Shown here: one piece after another, positions 43,239 to 52,574 of the stretch
Layout of the letters: each line of letters starts with the position of its first letter
Numbering within the stretch: position 1 is the stretch's first letter
NCBI RefSeq assembly: GCF_000214495.1
Contig: NZ_AFIJ01000023.1
Location: 1-64,000, forward strand
DNA from: Megasphaera lornae
GTDB lineage: Bacteria; Bacillota; Negativicutes; Veillonellales; Megasphaeraceae
DNA length: 64,000 bases
Direction of reading: 5' to 3'
Made by a program: the position numbers and the translations under genes
The notes under the pieces: generated by a model
Told to the model about the DNA's origin: nothing
What the model saw: the letters and a program-made list of their open reading frames with translations, nothing else
The model's database searches: none

Positions 43239-43315
43239 TGGTGGCGGCTCGGAGATTCGAACTCTGGACACTACGGGTATGAACCGTATGCTCTAGCCAA
43301 CTGAGCTAAGCCGCC
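43239..43315 (-). tRNA. tRNA-Met (CAT), elongator
   Basis: 77 nt with encoded CCA. Acceptor GGCGGCT/AGCCGCC, discriminator A, anticodon loop TTCATAC on stem TACGG/CCGTA. It closely resembles Bacillus elongator tRNA-Met rather than tRNA-Ile2. The T-stem has an A50-C64 mismatch (CAGAG/CTCCG). Confidence 0.93.
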
Positions 43316-43320
43316 ATGTG

Positions 43321-43396
43321 TGGAGCTATTGACCGGGATTGAACCGGTGACCTTATCCTTACCAAGGATACGCTCTACCGACTGAGCTACAACAGC
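43321..43396 (-). tRNA. tRNA-Thr (GGT)
   Basis: 76 nt with encoded CCA. Acceptor GCTGTTG/CAATAGC, discriminator T, anticodon loop TTGGTAA. Confidence 0.95.
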
Positions 43397-43461
43397 CTAT
43401 TACCGTTCAAAGCAACAATATAGTATTATCGTGCTTTCCCTTTCGGGAAACAAAAAAAGTA

Positions 43462-43537
<76 letters not shown>

Positions 43538-43541
43538 TCAT

Positions 43542-43627
43542 TGGTGGTGGGGGAAGGATTCGAACCTTCGAAGGCGAAAGCCGGCAGATTTACAGTCTGC
43601 TCCCTTTGACCGCTCGGGAACCCCACC
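43542..43627 (-). tRNA. tRNA-Tyr (GTA)
   Basis: 86 nt, class II with long variable arm, encoded CCA, anticodon GTA in CTGTAAA. Acceptor GGTGGGG/CCCCACC. Confidence 0.96.
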
Positions 43628-43634
43628 TGATAAT

Positions 43635-43710
<76 letters not shown>

Positions 43711-43738
43711 TTGTTCGCTACATCAGAGAACACAACTG

Positions 43739-43767
43739 ATTATACTAGGCATAGATATTCTTGTCAA
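43739..43767 (-). promoter_or_regulatory. promoter of the tRNA-tuf cluster
   Basis: Minus strand: exact TTGACA (43767-43762), 17-bp spacer, exact TATAAT (43744-43739). The strongest promoter in the window, fitting stable RNA. Nothing else is seen between it and the pyc promoter. Confidence 0.95.
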
Positions 43768-43933
43768 GACCCTGCTCCTATTTTCTCGCGGAATTTTTAC
43801 GGATGAAAAACTCCGACTTATTTATTATACCACACTTGTTTAAAATTGCAACCGCCCCCGCTTTTTTTACGTTTAACCGCTCTATTGTATCCTATTGTAT
43901 ACAGTATTTATTTTGCTTCCCGTCCCGTTTGCC

Positions 43934-43961
43934 TTGTAATGTACGCCAATTTTGCTATAAT
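43934..43961 (+). promoter_or_regulatory. promoter of pyc
   Basis: TTGTAA (43934-43939), 16-bp spacer, consensus TATAAT (43956-43961) with extended TGC. Leader about 75 nt. Confidence 0.75.
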
Positions 43962-44043
43962 GGAAAATACAGTGAAAAAGAAGAACGCATACCGTTTCTT
44001 AGACGCTGGATTTGGGTATAGCAATTATCAGGAGGGTGTTTTC

Positions 44044-47000
44044 ATGAAAAAAATTCGTTCGGTTTTAGTGGCCAACCGGGGAGAAATTGCCATTCGTGTC
44101 TTTCGTGCCTGTAATGAAATGGGCATTCGCACCGTTGCCGTTTATTCCCAGGAAGATTCATTATCGCTCCATCGTTTTCGCGCCGATGAATCCTATTTGG
44201 TAGGCGCCGGAAAAAAACCGGTTGACGCCTATTTGGATATTGAAGATATTATCCGCATTGCGCACGAACATGATGTCGATGCCATTCATCCGGGATACGG
44301 TTTTTTATCGGAAAATGCCGATTTAGCCAAACGCTGTGAAGAAGAAGGCATTATTTTTATCGGACCGCGTGTAGAACATTTAATCATGTTCGGCGATAAA
44401 ATCAATGCCCGTATTCAAGCCAAAAAAGCGGGCATTCAATTTATTCCCGGCAGTGACGGGCCGGTCATGAATTATGAAGAAGTAAAACGGTTCGCCAAGG
44501 AAGTAGGCTTTCCCATTATGCTCAAAGCCGTCAACGGCGGCGGCGGCCGCGGCATGCGCATGGTAAACAACATGGCGGATTTACAGGAGGCGTACGATCG
44601 CGCCAAATCGGAAGCCAAATTGGCTTTCGGCAATGATGAAATTTATTTGGAAAAATGTATTGTAAATCCGAAACATATTGAAGTACAAATCATGGGCGAT
44701 GAACACGGCAACGTCATTCATTTGCATGAACGGGATTGTTCCATTCAGCGCCGCCATCAAAAAGTGGTGGAAGTGGCGCCGGCCTTTTCTCTGCCTCCGG
44801 CGTTACGGGCACGAATTTGCGACGCCGCCATTACGTTAATGAAAAACGTACATTACGTCAATGCCGGCACGGTGGAATTTCTCGTCACGCCCGATGAAAA
44901 TTTCTATTTTATCGAAGTCAATCCGCGCGTACAGGTGGAACATACCATTACGGAAATGATCACCGGCATCGATGTGGTGCAAACGCAGATTTTGGTAGCC
45001 GAAGGGTATGCGTTAAACAGTAAAGAAATCGGCATTCCCTCGCAAGAATCGGTACGATGCCTGGGCAATGCCATTCAATGCCGCATTACCACCGAAGACC
45101 CGATGAACAATTTCATGCCCGATTCGGGAAAAATCATGGTCTACCGCAGCGGCGGCGGTTTCGGCATCCGCCTGGACAGCGGCAATGCCTATACGGGCGC
45201 CATCATTACACCCTATTATGATTCGCTGCTGGTAAAAACCGTAGCCTACTCCTTAACCCATGCGGGCGCCGTAAAAAAAATGCTGCGCGTTTTGAAAGAA
45301 TTTCGTATTCGCGGCGTAAAAACCAATATAGGATTTTTAATCAACGTATTGCGTACGCCGTCATTTGTAGACGGGTCCTATGACGTCAACTTCATTGACG
45401 ATCATCCGGAATTATTTAATTTGCCGGTCGTACAGGATCGCGGCACCAAATTACTGAAATATATCGGCGAAACCACCATTAACGGGTATAACGGCAAAGG
45501 GCATGTAGACAAGCCGTCGTTCGCGCCTTTACAACTGCCGACCGTACCGGAAGGCGAATTTCCCGCCGGCACCAAGCAGCAGTTCGACCGCCTGGGCGCC
45601 GAAAAATTCTGCCGTTGGATAAAAGAACAGGACACGGTCTTTTTGATGGATACGACCATGCGCGATGCTCATCAATCGTTAATGGCCACGCGAATTCGTT
45701 CCATTGACATGTTGCGCGTCCTGGAAGCGTCCTCCAAAAAACTCCCGCAATTATTTTCCTATGAATGTTGGGGCGGCGCCACCTTTGATGTGGCCTACCG
45801 TTTCCTGCAGGAAGATCCGTGGGAACGGTTGCGGGAAATGCGTAAAAAAGCGCCGAATATTTTATTACAAATGTTAATTCGCGGAGCCAACGGCGTCGGC
45901 TATACGGGGTATGCCGATAATGTGGTACGCCATTTTGTGCAGCTGGCCGCCAAAAACGGCATTGACGTCTTCCGTATCTTTGATTGCCTCAACAGTTTGG
46001 ACAATATGTACGAAACCATTCAGGCCGTTCGGGATACGGGAAAAATTGCCGAAGTGGCCTTATGCTATACCGGCGATATTCTGGATCCGGCGCGTGCCAA
46101 ATATGACTTGGCCTATTATGTCAAAATGGCCAAAGAAGCGGAAAAAGCCGGCGCCCACATTATCGCCATCAAAGATATGGCCGGTCTGCTCAAGCCGGAA
46201 GCTTCCTACCGGCTGATTACCGCCTTGAAAGAGGCCCTGTCCGTACCGGTGCATCTGCATACGCACGACGGTGCCGGCAATGCCGTAGGCACCTTATGCC
46301 GTGCCGTCGATGCCGGGGTCGATATTATTGACGCCACGTATTCCGCCTTGGCCGGCAGCACGAGCCAACCGAGTATGAGTACGGTCTACTATGCCTTAGC
46401 CGGCAACAAACGCCGTCTGCCGCTGGATGTACACGCCATGGAAGAAATGTCCCGCTATTGGGCGACCGTACGCCCCTATTATAAAGGAGTCGATCGGGCG
46501 AAGGCCTATCCGGATACGTCCGTCTATCAGCATGAAATGCCGGGCGGTCAATACTCCAATTTACAACAGCAGGCGCAATCGTTGGGTCTGGGAGACCGGT
46601 GGCATGAAATCGAAACCATGTACCATACGGTCAGCATGATGTTCGGCGATATTATCAAAGTAACGCCGTCGTCCAAAGTAGTCGGCGATATGGCCTTGTT
46701 TATGGTACAAAATAATTTAACCGAACAAGATGTATACGACAAAGGCGACATTCTGGATTTCCCCCAATCGGTCGTGGAATTTTTCCAAGGATACTTGGGC
46801 GTTCCGTACGGCGGTTTTCCGGAACGTCTGCAAAAAATTATTTTAAAAGGCAAAAAACCGTTGTGTGAACGTCCCGGCAAAACCTTGCCGCCCGTTGATT
46901 TTGAAAGCGTACGCAAAAAACTGGCCGATGCGGGCTATAAACACGAAGACGAAGATATCAGCGCCTTTTGTCAATATGACAAAGTATTCCGCGACTATAA

Positions 47001-47478
47001 TGAAAAGCTGAAAGTTTACGGCGATGTCAGTGTGCTGGATACGCCCACGTTCTTCTTCGGCATGAAAAAGAACGAAGAACTGCATGTAGAAATCGAAAAA
47101 GGGAAAGACTTGATTATTACCCTGATTAATATCAGCGATCCCGATGACAGCGGAATCCGTACGATTACTTTCCTCTTTAACGGCGTGGAACGGGAAATTC
47201 AAGTCCCGGATAAAAGCATTGATTTGCACACCGTAACCAAACGCAAGGCCGATCCCGAAGTGCCCGGCGATATCGGCGCCACCTTGTCCGGTTCGGTAGT
47301 CAATATCCTCGTCACCAAAGGCCAAAAAGTAAAAAAAGGCGATCCCTTATTGGTCACGGAAGCGATGAAAATGGAAACCACCATTACGGCCCCCATTGAC
47401 GGTACCGTCGGGGAAATTTACGCCGCCAAAGGCCAGGCCATTATCAGCGGCGATTGCTTATTGGAAATAGTCGACTGA
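44044..47478 (+). CDS. pyc: pyruvate carboxylase
   Basis: Biotin enzyme that carboxylates pyruvate to oxaloacetate with ATP and bicarbonate, feeding gluconeogenesis and the reductive branch to succinate/propionate. 1144 residues in one chain. An N-terminal biotin carboxylase (VLVANRGEIAIRVFRA, ATP-grasp GGGGRGMR, EVNPRVQVEH) is followed by the carboxyltransferase barrel (FLMDTTMRDAHQSL, metal site HLHTHDGAGN). The C-terminal biotinyl domain has EAMKMET with biotinylated K1109, 35 residues from the end. AGGAGGG before the ATG decides the start against in-frame upstream codons. Single gene with terminator. Confidence 0.97.
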   Translation: MKKIRSVLVANRGEIAIRVFRACNEMGIRTVAVYSQEDSLSLHRFRADESYLVGAGKKPVDAYLDIEDIIRIAHEHDVDAIHPGYGFLSENADLAKRCEEEGIIFIGPRVEHLIMFGDKINARIQAKKAGIQFIPGSDGPVMNYEEVKRFAKEVGFPIMLKAVNGGGGRGMRMVNNMADLQEAYDRAKSEAKLAFGNDEIYLEKCIVNPKHIEVQIMGDEHGNVIHLHERDCSIQRRHQKVVEVAPAFSLPPALRARICDAAITLMKNVHYVNAGTVEFLVTPDENFYFIEVNPRVQVEHTITEMITGIDVVQTQILVAEGYALNSKEIGIPSQESVRCLGNAIQCRITTEDPMNNFMPDSGKIMVYRSGGGFGIRLDSGNAYTGAIITPYYDSLLVKTVAYSLTHAGAVKKMLRVLKEFRIRGVKTNIGFLINVLRTPSFVDGSYDVNFIDDHPELFNLPVVQDRGTKLLKYIGETTINGYNGKGHVDKPSFAPLQLPTVPEGEFPAGTKQQFDRLGAEKFCRWIKEQDTVFLMDTTMRDAHQSLMATRIRSIDMLRVLEASSKKLPQLFSYECWGGATFDVAYRFLQEDPWERLREMRKKAPNILLQMLIRGANGVGYTGYADNVVRHFVQLAAKNGIDVFRIFDCLNSLDNMYETIQAVRDTGKIAEVALCYTGDILDPARAKYDLAYYVKMAKEAEKAGAHIIAIKDMAGLLKPEASYRLITALKEALSVPVHLHTHDGAGNAVGTLCRAVDAGVDIIDATYSALAGSTSQPSMSTVYYALAGNKRRLPLDVHAMEEMSRYWATVRPYYKGVDRAKAYPDTSVYQHEMPGGQYSNLQQQAQSLGLGDRWHEIETMYHTVSMMFGDIIKVTPSSKVVGDMALFMVQNNLTEQDVYDKGDILDFPQSVVEFFQGYLGVPYGGFPERLQKIILKGKKPLCERPGKTLPPVDFESVRKKLADAGYKHEDEDISAFCQYDKVFRDYNEKLKVYGDVSVLDTPTFFFGMKKNEELHVEIEKGKDLIITLINISDPDDSGIRTITFLFNGVEREIQVPDKSIDLHTVTKRKADPEVPGDIGATLSGSVVNILVTKGQKVKKGDPLLVTEAMKMETTITAPIDGTVGEIYAAKGQAIISGDCLLEIVD

Positions 47479-47492
47479 CAGGCGTTGTCCCC

Positions 47493-47536
47493 GGCCCCTC
47501 GCTGCGACGGTCAGCCGCCGGCGCGAGGGGCCTTTT
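47493..47536 (+). terminator. terminator of pyc
   Basis: GGCCCCTCGC (47493-47502) with GCGAGGGGCC (47523-47532), loop 20 nt that can fold further, then TTTT. Confidence 0.75.
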
Positions 47537-47576
47537 ATATGCCGCCGGAGTGCGCCTTTATTTTTTTGTTCACTAA

Positions 47577-47585
47577 TGCTACAAT
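47577..47585 (+). promoter_or_regulatory. extended -10 promoter of the NYN gene
   Basis: TGCTACAAT: -10 TACAAT (47580-47585) with TGn. No good -35. Confidence 0.5.
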
Positions 47586-47607
47586 ACAGAAAGGAGGATA
47601 TATAGTT

Positions 47608-48444
47608 ATGGATCATGAAATGAAATTGGCTGTCGTCATTGATGCGGAAAATATTTCCAGTAAATATATTGAAGTCATTCTTTCTGAAGCCAACAATTTG
47701 GGAGATGTGATTTACAAGCGAATTTACGGCAACTGGACTACCCCGCAAATGGCCTCATGGCGCACGACCATCTTGGATAACGCCATTCAACCCGTACAGC
47801 AGTACAGTAATACTATTCGTAAAAATTCATCGGATTCCGCATTAATTATTGATACGATGGACTTATTATATCAAAGTAATTTAGACGGATTTTGCATTGT
47901 TTCTTCCGACAGTGATTTTACGCGCTTGGCATCCCGTTTACGGGAATCGCAAAAATATGTCCTGGGAATGGGCGAAAGTAAAACGCCCCGTTCCTTTATT
48001 TCGGCATGCAATAAATTTTTGTATCTGGATATTTTAGTGGAAGAAGCGGAAGAAGAAACGGCGACCGGCGACACGCCGACGGATACGGACAGCGTAGCGG
48101 CAAAAAGTCCCGAAGTCCGTCGCACCGATACGACACCGGGAAAAGATTTTATTATCATCAAACAAGCGGTTATCAAACTGGCCGATGAAAACTCCGATGA
48201 TACGGGGTGGATTTTTTCAGGCACCTTGGGTAACTTGTTGAGTAAACAATTTTCCGATTTCGATGTGCGTAATTTCGGCTTTAAAAAATTTGTTCCTTTT
48301 ATTGAGTCCTTGGGTATTTTTGAAGTCAATACCATTACGGATGATAAAAATAAAACCGTAAAACACAATTATTTCAAGCTGAAAATTCAACATCGACCGC
48401 CTTCACAGGGCTCCCATTATCATCATAAACATACGCGTACTTAA
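47608..48444 (+). CDS. NYN-domain protein with C-terminal OST-HTH/LOTUS domain
   Basis: 278 residues. Residues 4-145 form a NYN (LabA/PIN-like) domain. Conserved acidic residues lie in VVIDAEN, SALIIDTMDLLY and IVSSDSDFTRLASRLRE, the metal-binding cluster of PIN-fold ribonucleases. A Thr/Asp-rich linker follows (about 150-185). Residues 188-262 resemble an OST-HTH/LOTUS RNA-binding domain (WIFSGTLGNLLSKQFSDFD...FGFKKFVPFIESL). The tail is His-rich. AAAGGAGG sets the start; an earlier in-frame ATG lies in the pyc terminator. RNA substrate unknown. Confidence 0.85.
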   Translation: MDHEMKLAVVIDAENISSKYIEVILSEANNLGDVIYKRIYGNWTTPQMASWRTTILDNAIQPVQQYSNTIRKNSSDSALIIDTMDLLYQSNLDGFCIVSSDSDFTRLASRLRESQKYVLGMGESKTPRSFISACNKFLYLDILVEEAEEETATGDTPTDTDSVAAKSPEVRRTDTTPGKDFIIIKQAVIKLADENSDDTGWIFSGTLGNLLSKQFSDFDVRNFGFKKFVPFIESLGIFEVNTITDDKNKTVKHNYFKLKIQHRPPSQGSHYHHKHTRT

Positions 48445-48479
48445 TAAACGGGGCACTCTTGCAGAGTGCCCCGTTTATT
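48443..48479. terminator. terminator between the NYN gene and the DinJ-like gene
   Basis: 17-bp stem AATAAACGGGGCACTCT (48443-48459) with 48463-48479, loop 3 nt. It begins within the NYN stop codon; usable in both directions. Confidence 0.85.
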
Positions 48480-48519
48480 CGCTCCGAAAAAAGCGTTCCC
48501 GGTTTCCGGAAAAAACCCC

Positions 48520-48717
48520 TTATCGGGCATCCCATTCCGCAAACCGTTCATTCATCCTTTTTTTCTTCCGTATATCTTTTTTACGCTCCCCGGCGGCGGC
48601 AAAAGGAAGTTTTCCCGCCGCGACTGTACGTTTATAAAACAACGTAATCGCCTCGTCTTCCGCCAATCCCAGACGCTGAAAAATAGCCGCCGCCTGTTTC
48701 CGCAACGTTTCATCCAT
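48520..48717 (-). CDS. orphan RelB/DinJ-family antitoxin-like protein
   Basis: 65 residues. The first 40 (MDETLRKQAAAIFQRLGLAE, then DEAITLFYKRTV and GKLPF) match the ribbon-helix-helix DNA-binding region of DinJ/RelB antitoxins, including the closing LPF. The C-terminal part is highly basic (ERKKDIRKKKRMNERF) where antitoxins usually carry a toxin-binding segment. No RelE/YafQ toxin lies on either side: downstream is the converging NYN gene, upstream the divergent lacI-type gene. GGGGG 7 bp before the ATG. It may be a stand-alone regulator or the remains of a toxin-antitoxin pair. Confidence 0.65.
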   Translation of the reverse strand: MDETLRKQAAAIFQRLGLAEDEAITLFYKRTVAAGKLPFAAAGERKKDIRKKKRMNERFAEWDAR

Positions 48718-48836
48718 ATAGTTTCCCCCTTTTTTGCGCCTTCCTGCCCGCTCGTCGTCGCCCTCGCGGCGACCGCCTTGAAAAAGGCGTGCTTTTATGT
48801 CACAATACAAGTACTATCATGTATAAGGAGAGGTCC

Positions 48837-49850
48837 ATGTCTACTATCAAAGATATTGCGCGGGAAGCCGGCGTTTCTATTGCCACCGTTTCCATCGTCT
48901 TGAACGGCAAAGGCGGGGCGCGCAAAATTTCCACCGAAACGCAGGCCCGCATTCACGCGATTGCCCAAAAATTACACTATGTGCCCAATCAGTCGGCCAA
49001 AAAATTACGCGCCGCCGGACAAGGGCATTATGCCATCGCCTTTTATTGGGCCACCGACTTCCGGATTCATTATTTAGCCCGTATTACCCTGGGTATTCAG
49101 CAGGAAATTATGCGCCAACATAACGTCGTTCATTTGGCGGTCGTACCGTATGAAGCGGATCATTTACAGGAGCAGATGGAATCCCTGCAAAATGAATTTT
49201 TTAACAGTATTATCATCGCCAACACTTCCGATAAAGATATGGACTACCTGCAACATTGCCGGCTGACGTATCCGGTCGTACTGTTTAATAGAGAATCGCC
49301 CTACTACAGCAGTGTCACCATGGATAATTACAAGTTGGGCTGCCGGGTGGCGCGCCACTTTCTCCGAAAAAAAGTCTATAATGCCGCCATTCTCACGCAT
49401 AACGCGGACTTGCCCATTATGAGTCAATGGACGCACGGGTTTTTAAACACGTTTTGTCAAAACGGCCATCCGCTGGCGGCCGACCATATTTTGCGCTGCT
49501 CGCCCCATGCCGGCGACGCGGTCGCGTTAATTCGCCGGTTACATGCCGCGCAGGCCCTGCCGCGCGCCATCTTTTGTGAATCCGATCTGTTAGCACACGG
49601 CGTGCTCTACGCCTGCCATAATCTGCAAATTGCCATTCCGCAACAGCTGGAAGTCTTCACCATGGGAATTAACAGCCCGGCCGTAAATGATTACGCCGTA
49701 CCGTCCCTTTCCCGCATCGACATTCCGATGGGCGAAATCGGCGCCGCCTGTCTGCGCCTGGCCGTCGATTTACTGGAAAAAAGACGCCCCAATCCTACCG
49801 TGCTCTATGTGGACGGCACCAAAATCATTCGCCAATCGTCACCGGAATAA
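48837..49850 (+). CDS. LacI-family transcriptional regulator
   Basis: 337 residues. N-terminal helix-turn-helix and hinge (TIKDIAREAGVSIATVSIVL, residues 3-22, then QKLHYVPNQSAKKLR); residues 62-337 form the periplasmic-binding-protein-like effector domain (DHILRCSPHAGDAVALIRRL, AIFCESDLLAHGVL, LSRIDIPMGEIG). GGAG sets the ATG at 48837. No sugar operon is adjacent; the gene is single and convergent with purB, so its targets are elsewhere or not evident. Confidence 0.9.
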   Translation: MSTIKDIAREAGVSIATVSIVLNGKGGARKISTETQARIHAIAQKLHYVPNQSAKKLRAAGQGHYAIAFYWATDFRIHYLARITLGIQQEIMRQHNVVHLAVVPYEADHLQEQMESLQNEFFNSIIIANTSDKDMDYLQHCRLTYPVVLFNRESPYYSSVTMDNYKLGCRVARHFLRKKVYNAAILTHNADLPIMSQWTHGFLNTFCQNGHPLAADHILRCSPHAGDAVALIRRLHAAQALPRAIFCESDLLAHGVLYACHNLQIAIPQQLEVFTMGINSPAVNDYAVPSLSRIDIPMGEIGAACLRLAVDLLEKRRPNPTVLYVDGTKIIRQSSPE

Positions 49851-49868
49851 AAAACCCGACGCGACGAA

Positions 49869-49915
49869 AAAAGCCCCCCGAAGTCGGCCCGCAAACCGAC
49901 GTACGGGGGGCTTTT
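49869..49915. terminator. bidirectional terminator, lacI-type gene versus purB
   Basis: AAAAGCCCCCCG (49869-49880 region) with CGGGGGGCTTTT (49904-49915); an inner GTCGG/CCGAC pairing extends the hairpin. Confidence 0.88.
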
Positions 49916-49952
49916 CGCATACCGTCTTTTTTTACGAACCGCGCTTCCGATC

Positions 49953-51245
49953 TTACAACCCGAACCGGGCAAAAATCGTGTCCACATGCCGCAGCATCTT
50001 ATGTACATCAAAGCAGGCTTCAATTTCCGCCGGAGTCATAATCTTGGCAATATCTTCATCGCGCTTGAGATTTTCCAGGAAATCTTCCCCTTCCAGCCAA
50101 CGTTTCATGGCATTTCGCTGCACCCAACGATACGCCTGTTCGCGTACCGCCCCTTTGGCCACCAACGTATTCAATAAAATAGGACTGTAAATCAGGCCGC
50201 CCGTCAAATTCAAATCTGCCAGCATCTTTTCCGGATATACCAGCAACTTATCTATAACCCGGGTGAAGGTCTTCAACATATAATCCAAAGCAATCGTACT
50301 GTCCGGCAAAATGACCCGTTCCACCGAAGAGTGAGAAATGTCCCGTTCATGCCATAAGGCCACATCTTCCAAGGCGGCCTGTGCATTGCCGCGAATCACC
50401 CGCGCCAGGCCGCACATGCGTTCGCACGTAATCGGATTGCGTTTATGCGGCATAATGGAAGACCCTTTTTGTTTGGGACTGAAATATTCTTCCGCTTCCC
50501 GCACTTCCGTTCGCTGTAAATGACGAATTTCTGTGGCAAATTTATCAATGGAGCTGGCAATCACCGCCAAGGCGGTCAAAAATTCGGCATGCCGATCCCG
50601 CTGTAACGTTTGGGAAGAAATAAGCGCCGGTGCAATCCCCAAATGACGGCACACATAGTCTTCCACAAAGGGATCCACATCCGCATACGTACCGACTGCG
50701 CCGGAAATCTTGCCGACAGCAATCGTTTCTTTAGCATGCTGCATCCGGTCTATATCCCGTTCCACTTCCGCCAGCCAATTGCACAACTTCAGGCCGAACG
50801 TCGTCGCTTCCGCATGAATACCGTGCGTGCGCCCGATGCAGGGCGTATATTTGAATTCCGTCGCCCGCCGGCGCAACACTTGCCGCAACGCTTCCAAATC
50901 CCGCAATAATACGTCCGAAGCCTGTTTCAACATAACCCCCAACGCCGTATCTTTCACATCCGTCGAAGTAAGGCCCAAATGCACATATTTTCCCGCATCG
51001 CCTATATTTTCCGCTACGTTGGAAACAAAAGCGGCAATATCATGATGCGTTTCCGCTTCAATTTCATGAATACGGTCTACGGAAAAAGCGGCTTTCGCCC
51101 GAATTTCCGCGGCCGCCTCTGCCGGAATATTGCCCAATTCCGCTTGTGCTTCACTGGCCAATATTTCCACTTCTTTTAACGTATTCCATTCATTTTGTTC
51201 CGTCCAAATCCGGCCCATTTCTTCTTCCGTATAGCGTTCAATCAC
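49953..51245 (-). CDS. purB: adenylosuccinate lyase
   Basis: Cleaves SAICAR and adenylosuccinate in purine synthesis, releasing fumarate. 430 residues of the fumarase/aspartase superfamily. The signature SSIMPHKRNPITCERM holds the catalytic serine loop; GRTHGIHAEATTFG and HLGLTSTDVKDTA are also present. The start is GTG at 51245 with AAAGGAGAG at 7 bp; the conserved IERYTEEEMG begins right after it, and no ATG fits. Single gene. Confidence 0.95.
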   Translation of the reverse strand: MIERYTEEEMGRIWTEQNEWNTLKEVEILASEAQAELGNIPAEAAAEIRAKAAFSVDRIHEIEAETHHDIAAFVSNVAENIGDAGKYVHLGLTSTDVKDTALGVMLKQASDVLLRDLEALRQVLRRRATEFKYTPCIGRTHGIHAEATTFGLKLCNWLAEVERDIDRMQHAKETIAVGKISGAVGTYADVDPFVEDYVCRHLGIAPALISSQTLQRDRHAEFLTALAVIASSIDKFATEIRHLQRTEVREAEEYFSPKQKGSSIMPHKRNPITCERMCGLARVIRGNAQAALEDVALWHERDISHSSVERVILPDSTIALDYMLKTFTRVIDKLLVYPEKMLADLNLTGGLIYSPILLNTLVAKGAVREQAYRWVQRNAMKRWLEGEDFLENLKRDEDIAKIMTPAEIEACFDVHKMLRHVDTIFARFGL

Positions 51246-51300
51246 AATGAATCTCTCCTTTGTCCGCCGTATTGTCGGCAATAAAATATACTTCTCCTTT

Positions 51301-51306
51301 ATTATA
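51301..51306 (-). promoter_or_regulatory. -10 element of purB
   Basis: Consensus TATAAT on the minus strand, 56 bp before the GTG, right after the upstream gene's terminator. No recognisable -35. Confidence 0.4.
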
Positions 51307-51347
51307 CCGCAACTGTATGCGTGAAGATAGTCAAAACGCGACACAAA

Positions 51348-51377
51348 AAAAGGACGAAGCCGAAGCTTCGTCCTTTT
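51348..51377 (-). terminator. terminator of the YedE-like gene
   Basis: Perfect 13-bp stem AAAAGGACGAAGC (51348-51360) with 51365-51377, loop 4 nt, U-tract in the minus direction. Confidence 0.9.
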
Positions 51378-51403
51378 ACCGTTCTGTGTCGGGAAAACGC
51401 GCG

Positions 51404-52486
51404 TTATTCCTGTTGTTCCTGCGAGCAACCTTTCCCGCAAATATAATACCCCGAAATAATCAGGACAACAATCAAACCGATAATAACGGCTACTTTACCG
51501 TTCATCGTAGGGCCGCTGACCGTTGACGCCAACGCGAAGTTTTCCGAAATAGCCGCACCGAAAGCCATGCCGATAACGGTAACCGCCGCATCCGTATTCC
51601 CTTCACCGGAGAGAACCAGTTGACGCAACGGGTCGCCGCCCAACAAGGTGCAACCCCAACCGACTAAGCCCATTCCTAAGAAATTCCAAACGCCGTCCGT
51701 ATGTGCAAAGGGTTGCATATCCACACCGCCCTGGAATTGATGGGTAAGTAAATTTACCACAAAGGCGGCTACCAATACGGCAATCCACCCGCAAAGCATG
51801 GTCGTTTTCCGGTCCATAAACAAATCCCGGAAAGTTCCCACCATGCAGAGCTTGGTCTGCTGTGCAATCGCCCCGACCAGCAAGCCGCCGATTAAGGAAG
51901 CGATAATCGCTGCATGATGTGCCCCTACGCCGTCGCCGTCGGAGAACACAATAAATGCGGGAGCGGCGCAAACTAAAATCAACAACACAATTTTAACAAT
52001 CGGTGCAAACGCACTGTCCAATTTTGCGGCAACCGTTGCCGGTTTAAGCGCAAAGCCTTTCTTCAGGCAATACACCCCGACCGCTACGCCGACAATAAAG
52101 CCGATAAGACCGATAATAGCGTTCCAATCACCGCCGGCAATACGTAATACCATACGGAACGGATCGCCCATAAATACCAAGGCGCCTACCGTAACAAAGA
52201 AGCCGATCACAAAGCGTACCAACGGCGAAGAACCGCCGACCGCCTTATGTTGTCCGCGAGCCAGCGCCAAAATCAAAGCGCCCCATACCAGGCCGACTAA
52301 TTCGGGACGAATATATTGCGCCCCCGTATCCTGATGCAAGCCCAACGCACCGACCGTATCACGAATAAACCCTGTAATATCAAACCCCATATTGGCGGGG
52401 TTACCGGCCATCGATAATAATGCGGCAATAATACCTATAATCAAACCGCCTATAATTACATAACTCTTTTTGTTTTCTACGTCCAT
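51404..52486 (-). CDS. yedE: YedE-family selenium-linked membrane protein (YeeE/YedE)
   Basis: 360-residue membrane protein with about nine helices, in two homologous halves. Conserved cysteines sit in the transport motifs QQTKLCMVGTFRDLF and LVGWGCTLLGGDPLRQ, as in the YeeE thiosulfate/YedE families. The long form with the C-terminal tail GKGCSQEQQE is typical of YedE, which co-occurs with selenium utilisation. The usual partner yedF is not adjacent. With yqeC in the window this supports selenium use, but a sulfur-compound transporter is the alternative. GGAGG precedes the ATG. Confidence 0.8.
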   Translation of the reverse strand: MDVENKKSYVIIGGLIIGIIAALLSMAGNPANMGFDITGFIRDTVGALGLHQDTGAQYIRPELVGLVWGALILALARGQHKAVGGSSPLVRFVIGFFVTVGALVFMGDPFRMVLRIAGGDWNAIIGLIGFIVGVAVGVYCLKKGFALKPATVAAKLDSAFAPIVKIVLLILVCAAPAFIVFSDGDGVGAHHAAIIASLIGGLLVGAIAQQTKLCMVGTFRDLFMDRKTTMLCGWIAVLVAAFVVNLLTHQFQGGVDMQPFAHTDGVWNFLGMGLVGWGCTLLGGDPLRQLVLSGEGNTDAAVTVIGMAFGAAISENFALASTVSGPTMNGKVAVIIGLIVVLIISGYYICGKGCSQEQQE

Positions 52487-52519
52487 TGTAATACCCTCCT
52501 TTCGAGTCTGCTGAACGTT

Positions 52520-52540
52520 TGTGATGTCTTCCCGATCACA
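52520..52540. promoter_or_regulatory. inverted repeat at the yedE transcription start
   Basis: TGTGAT (52520-52525) and ATCACA (52535-52540), 9-bp gap, centred just downstream of the predicted start. Possible repressor site. Confidence 0.4.
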
Positions 52541-52545
52541 CTTGC

Positions 52546-52574
52546 ATTATATGCCATTAGTTCAGAAATGTAAA
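52546..52574 (-). promoter_or_regulatory. promoter of yedE
   Basis: Minus strand TTTACA (52574-52569), 17-bp spacer, exact TATAAT (52551-52546). Confidence 0.85.
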
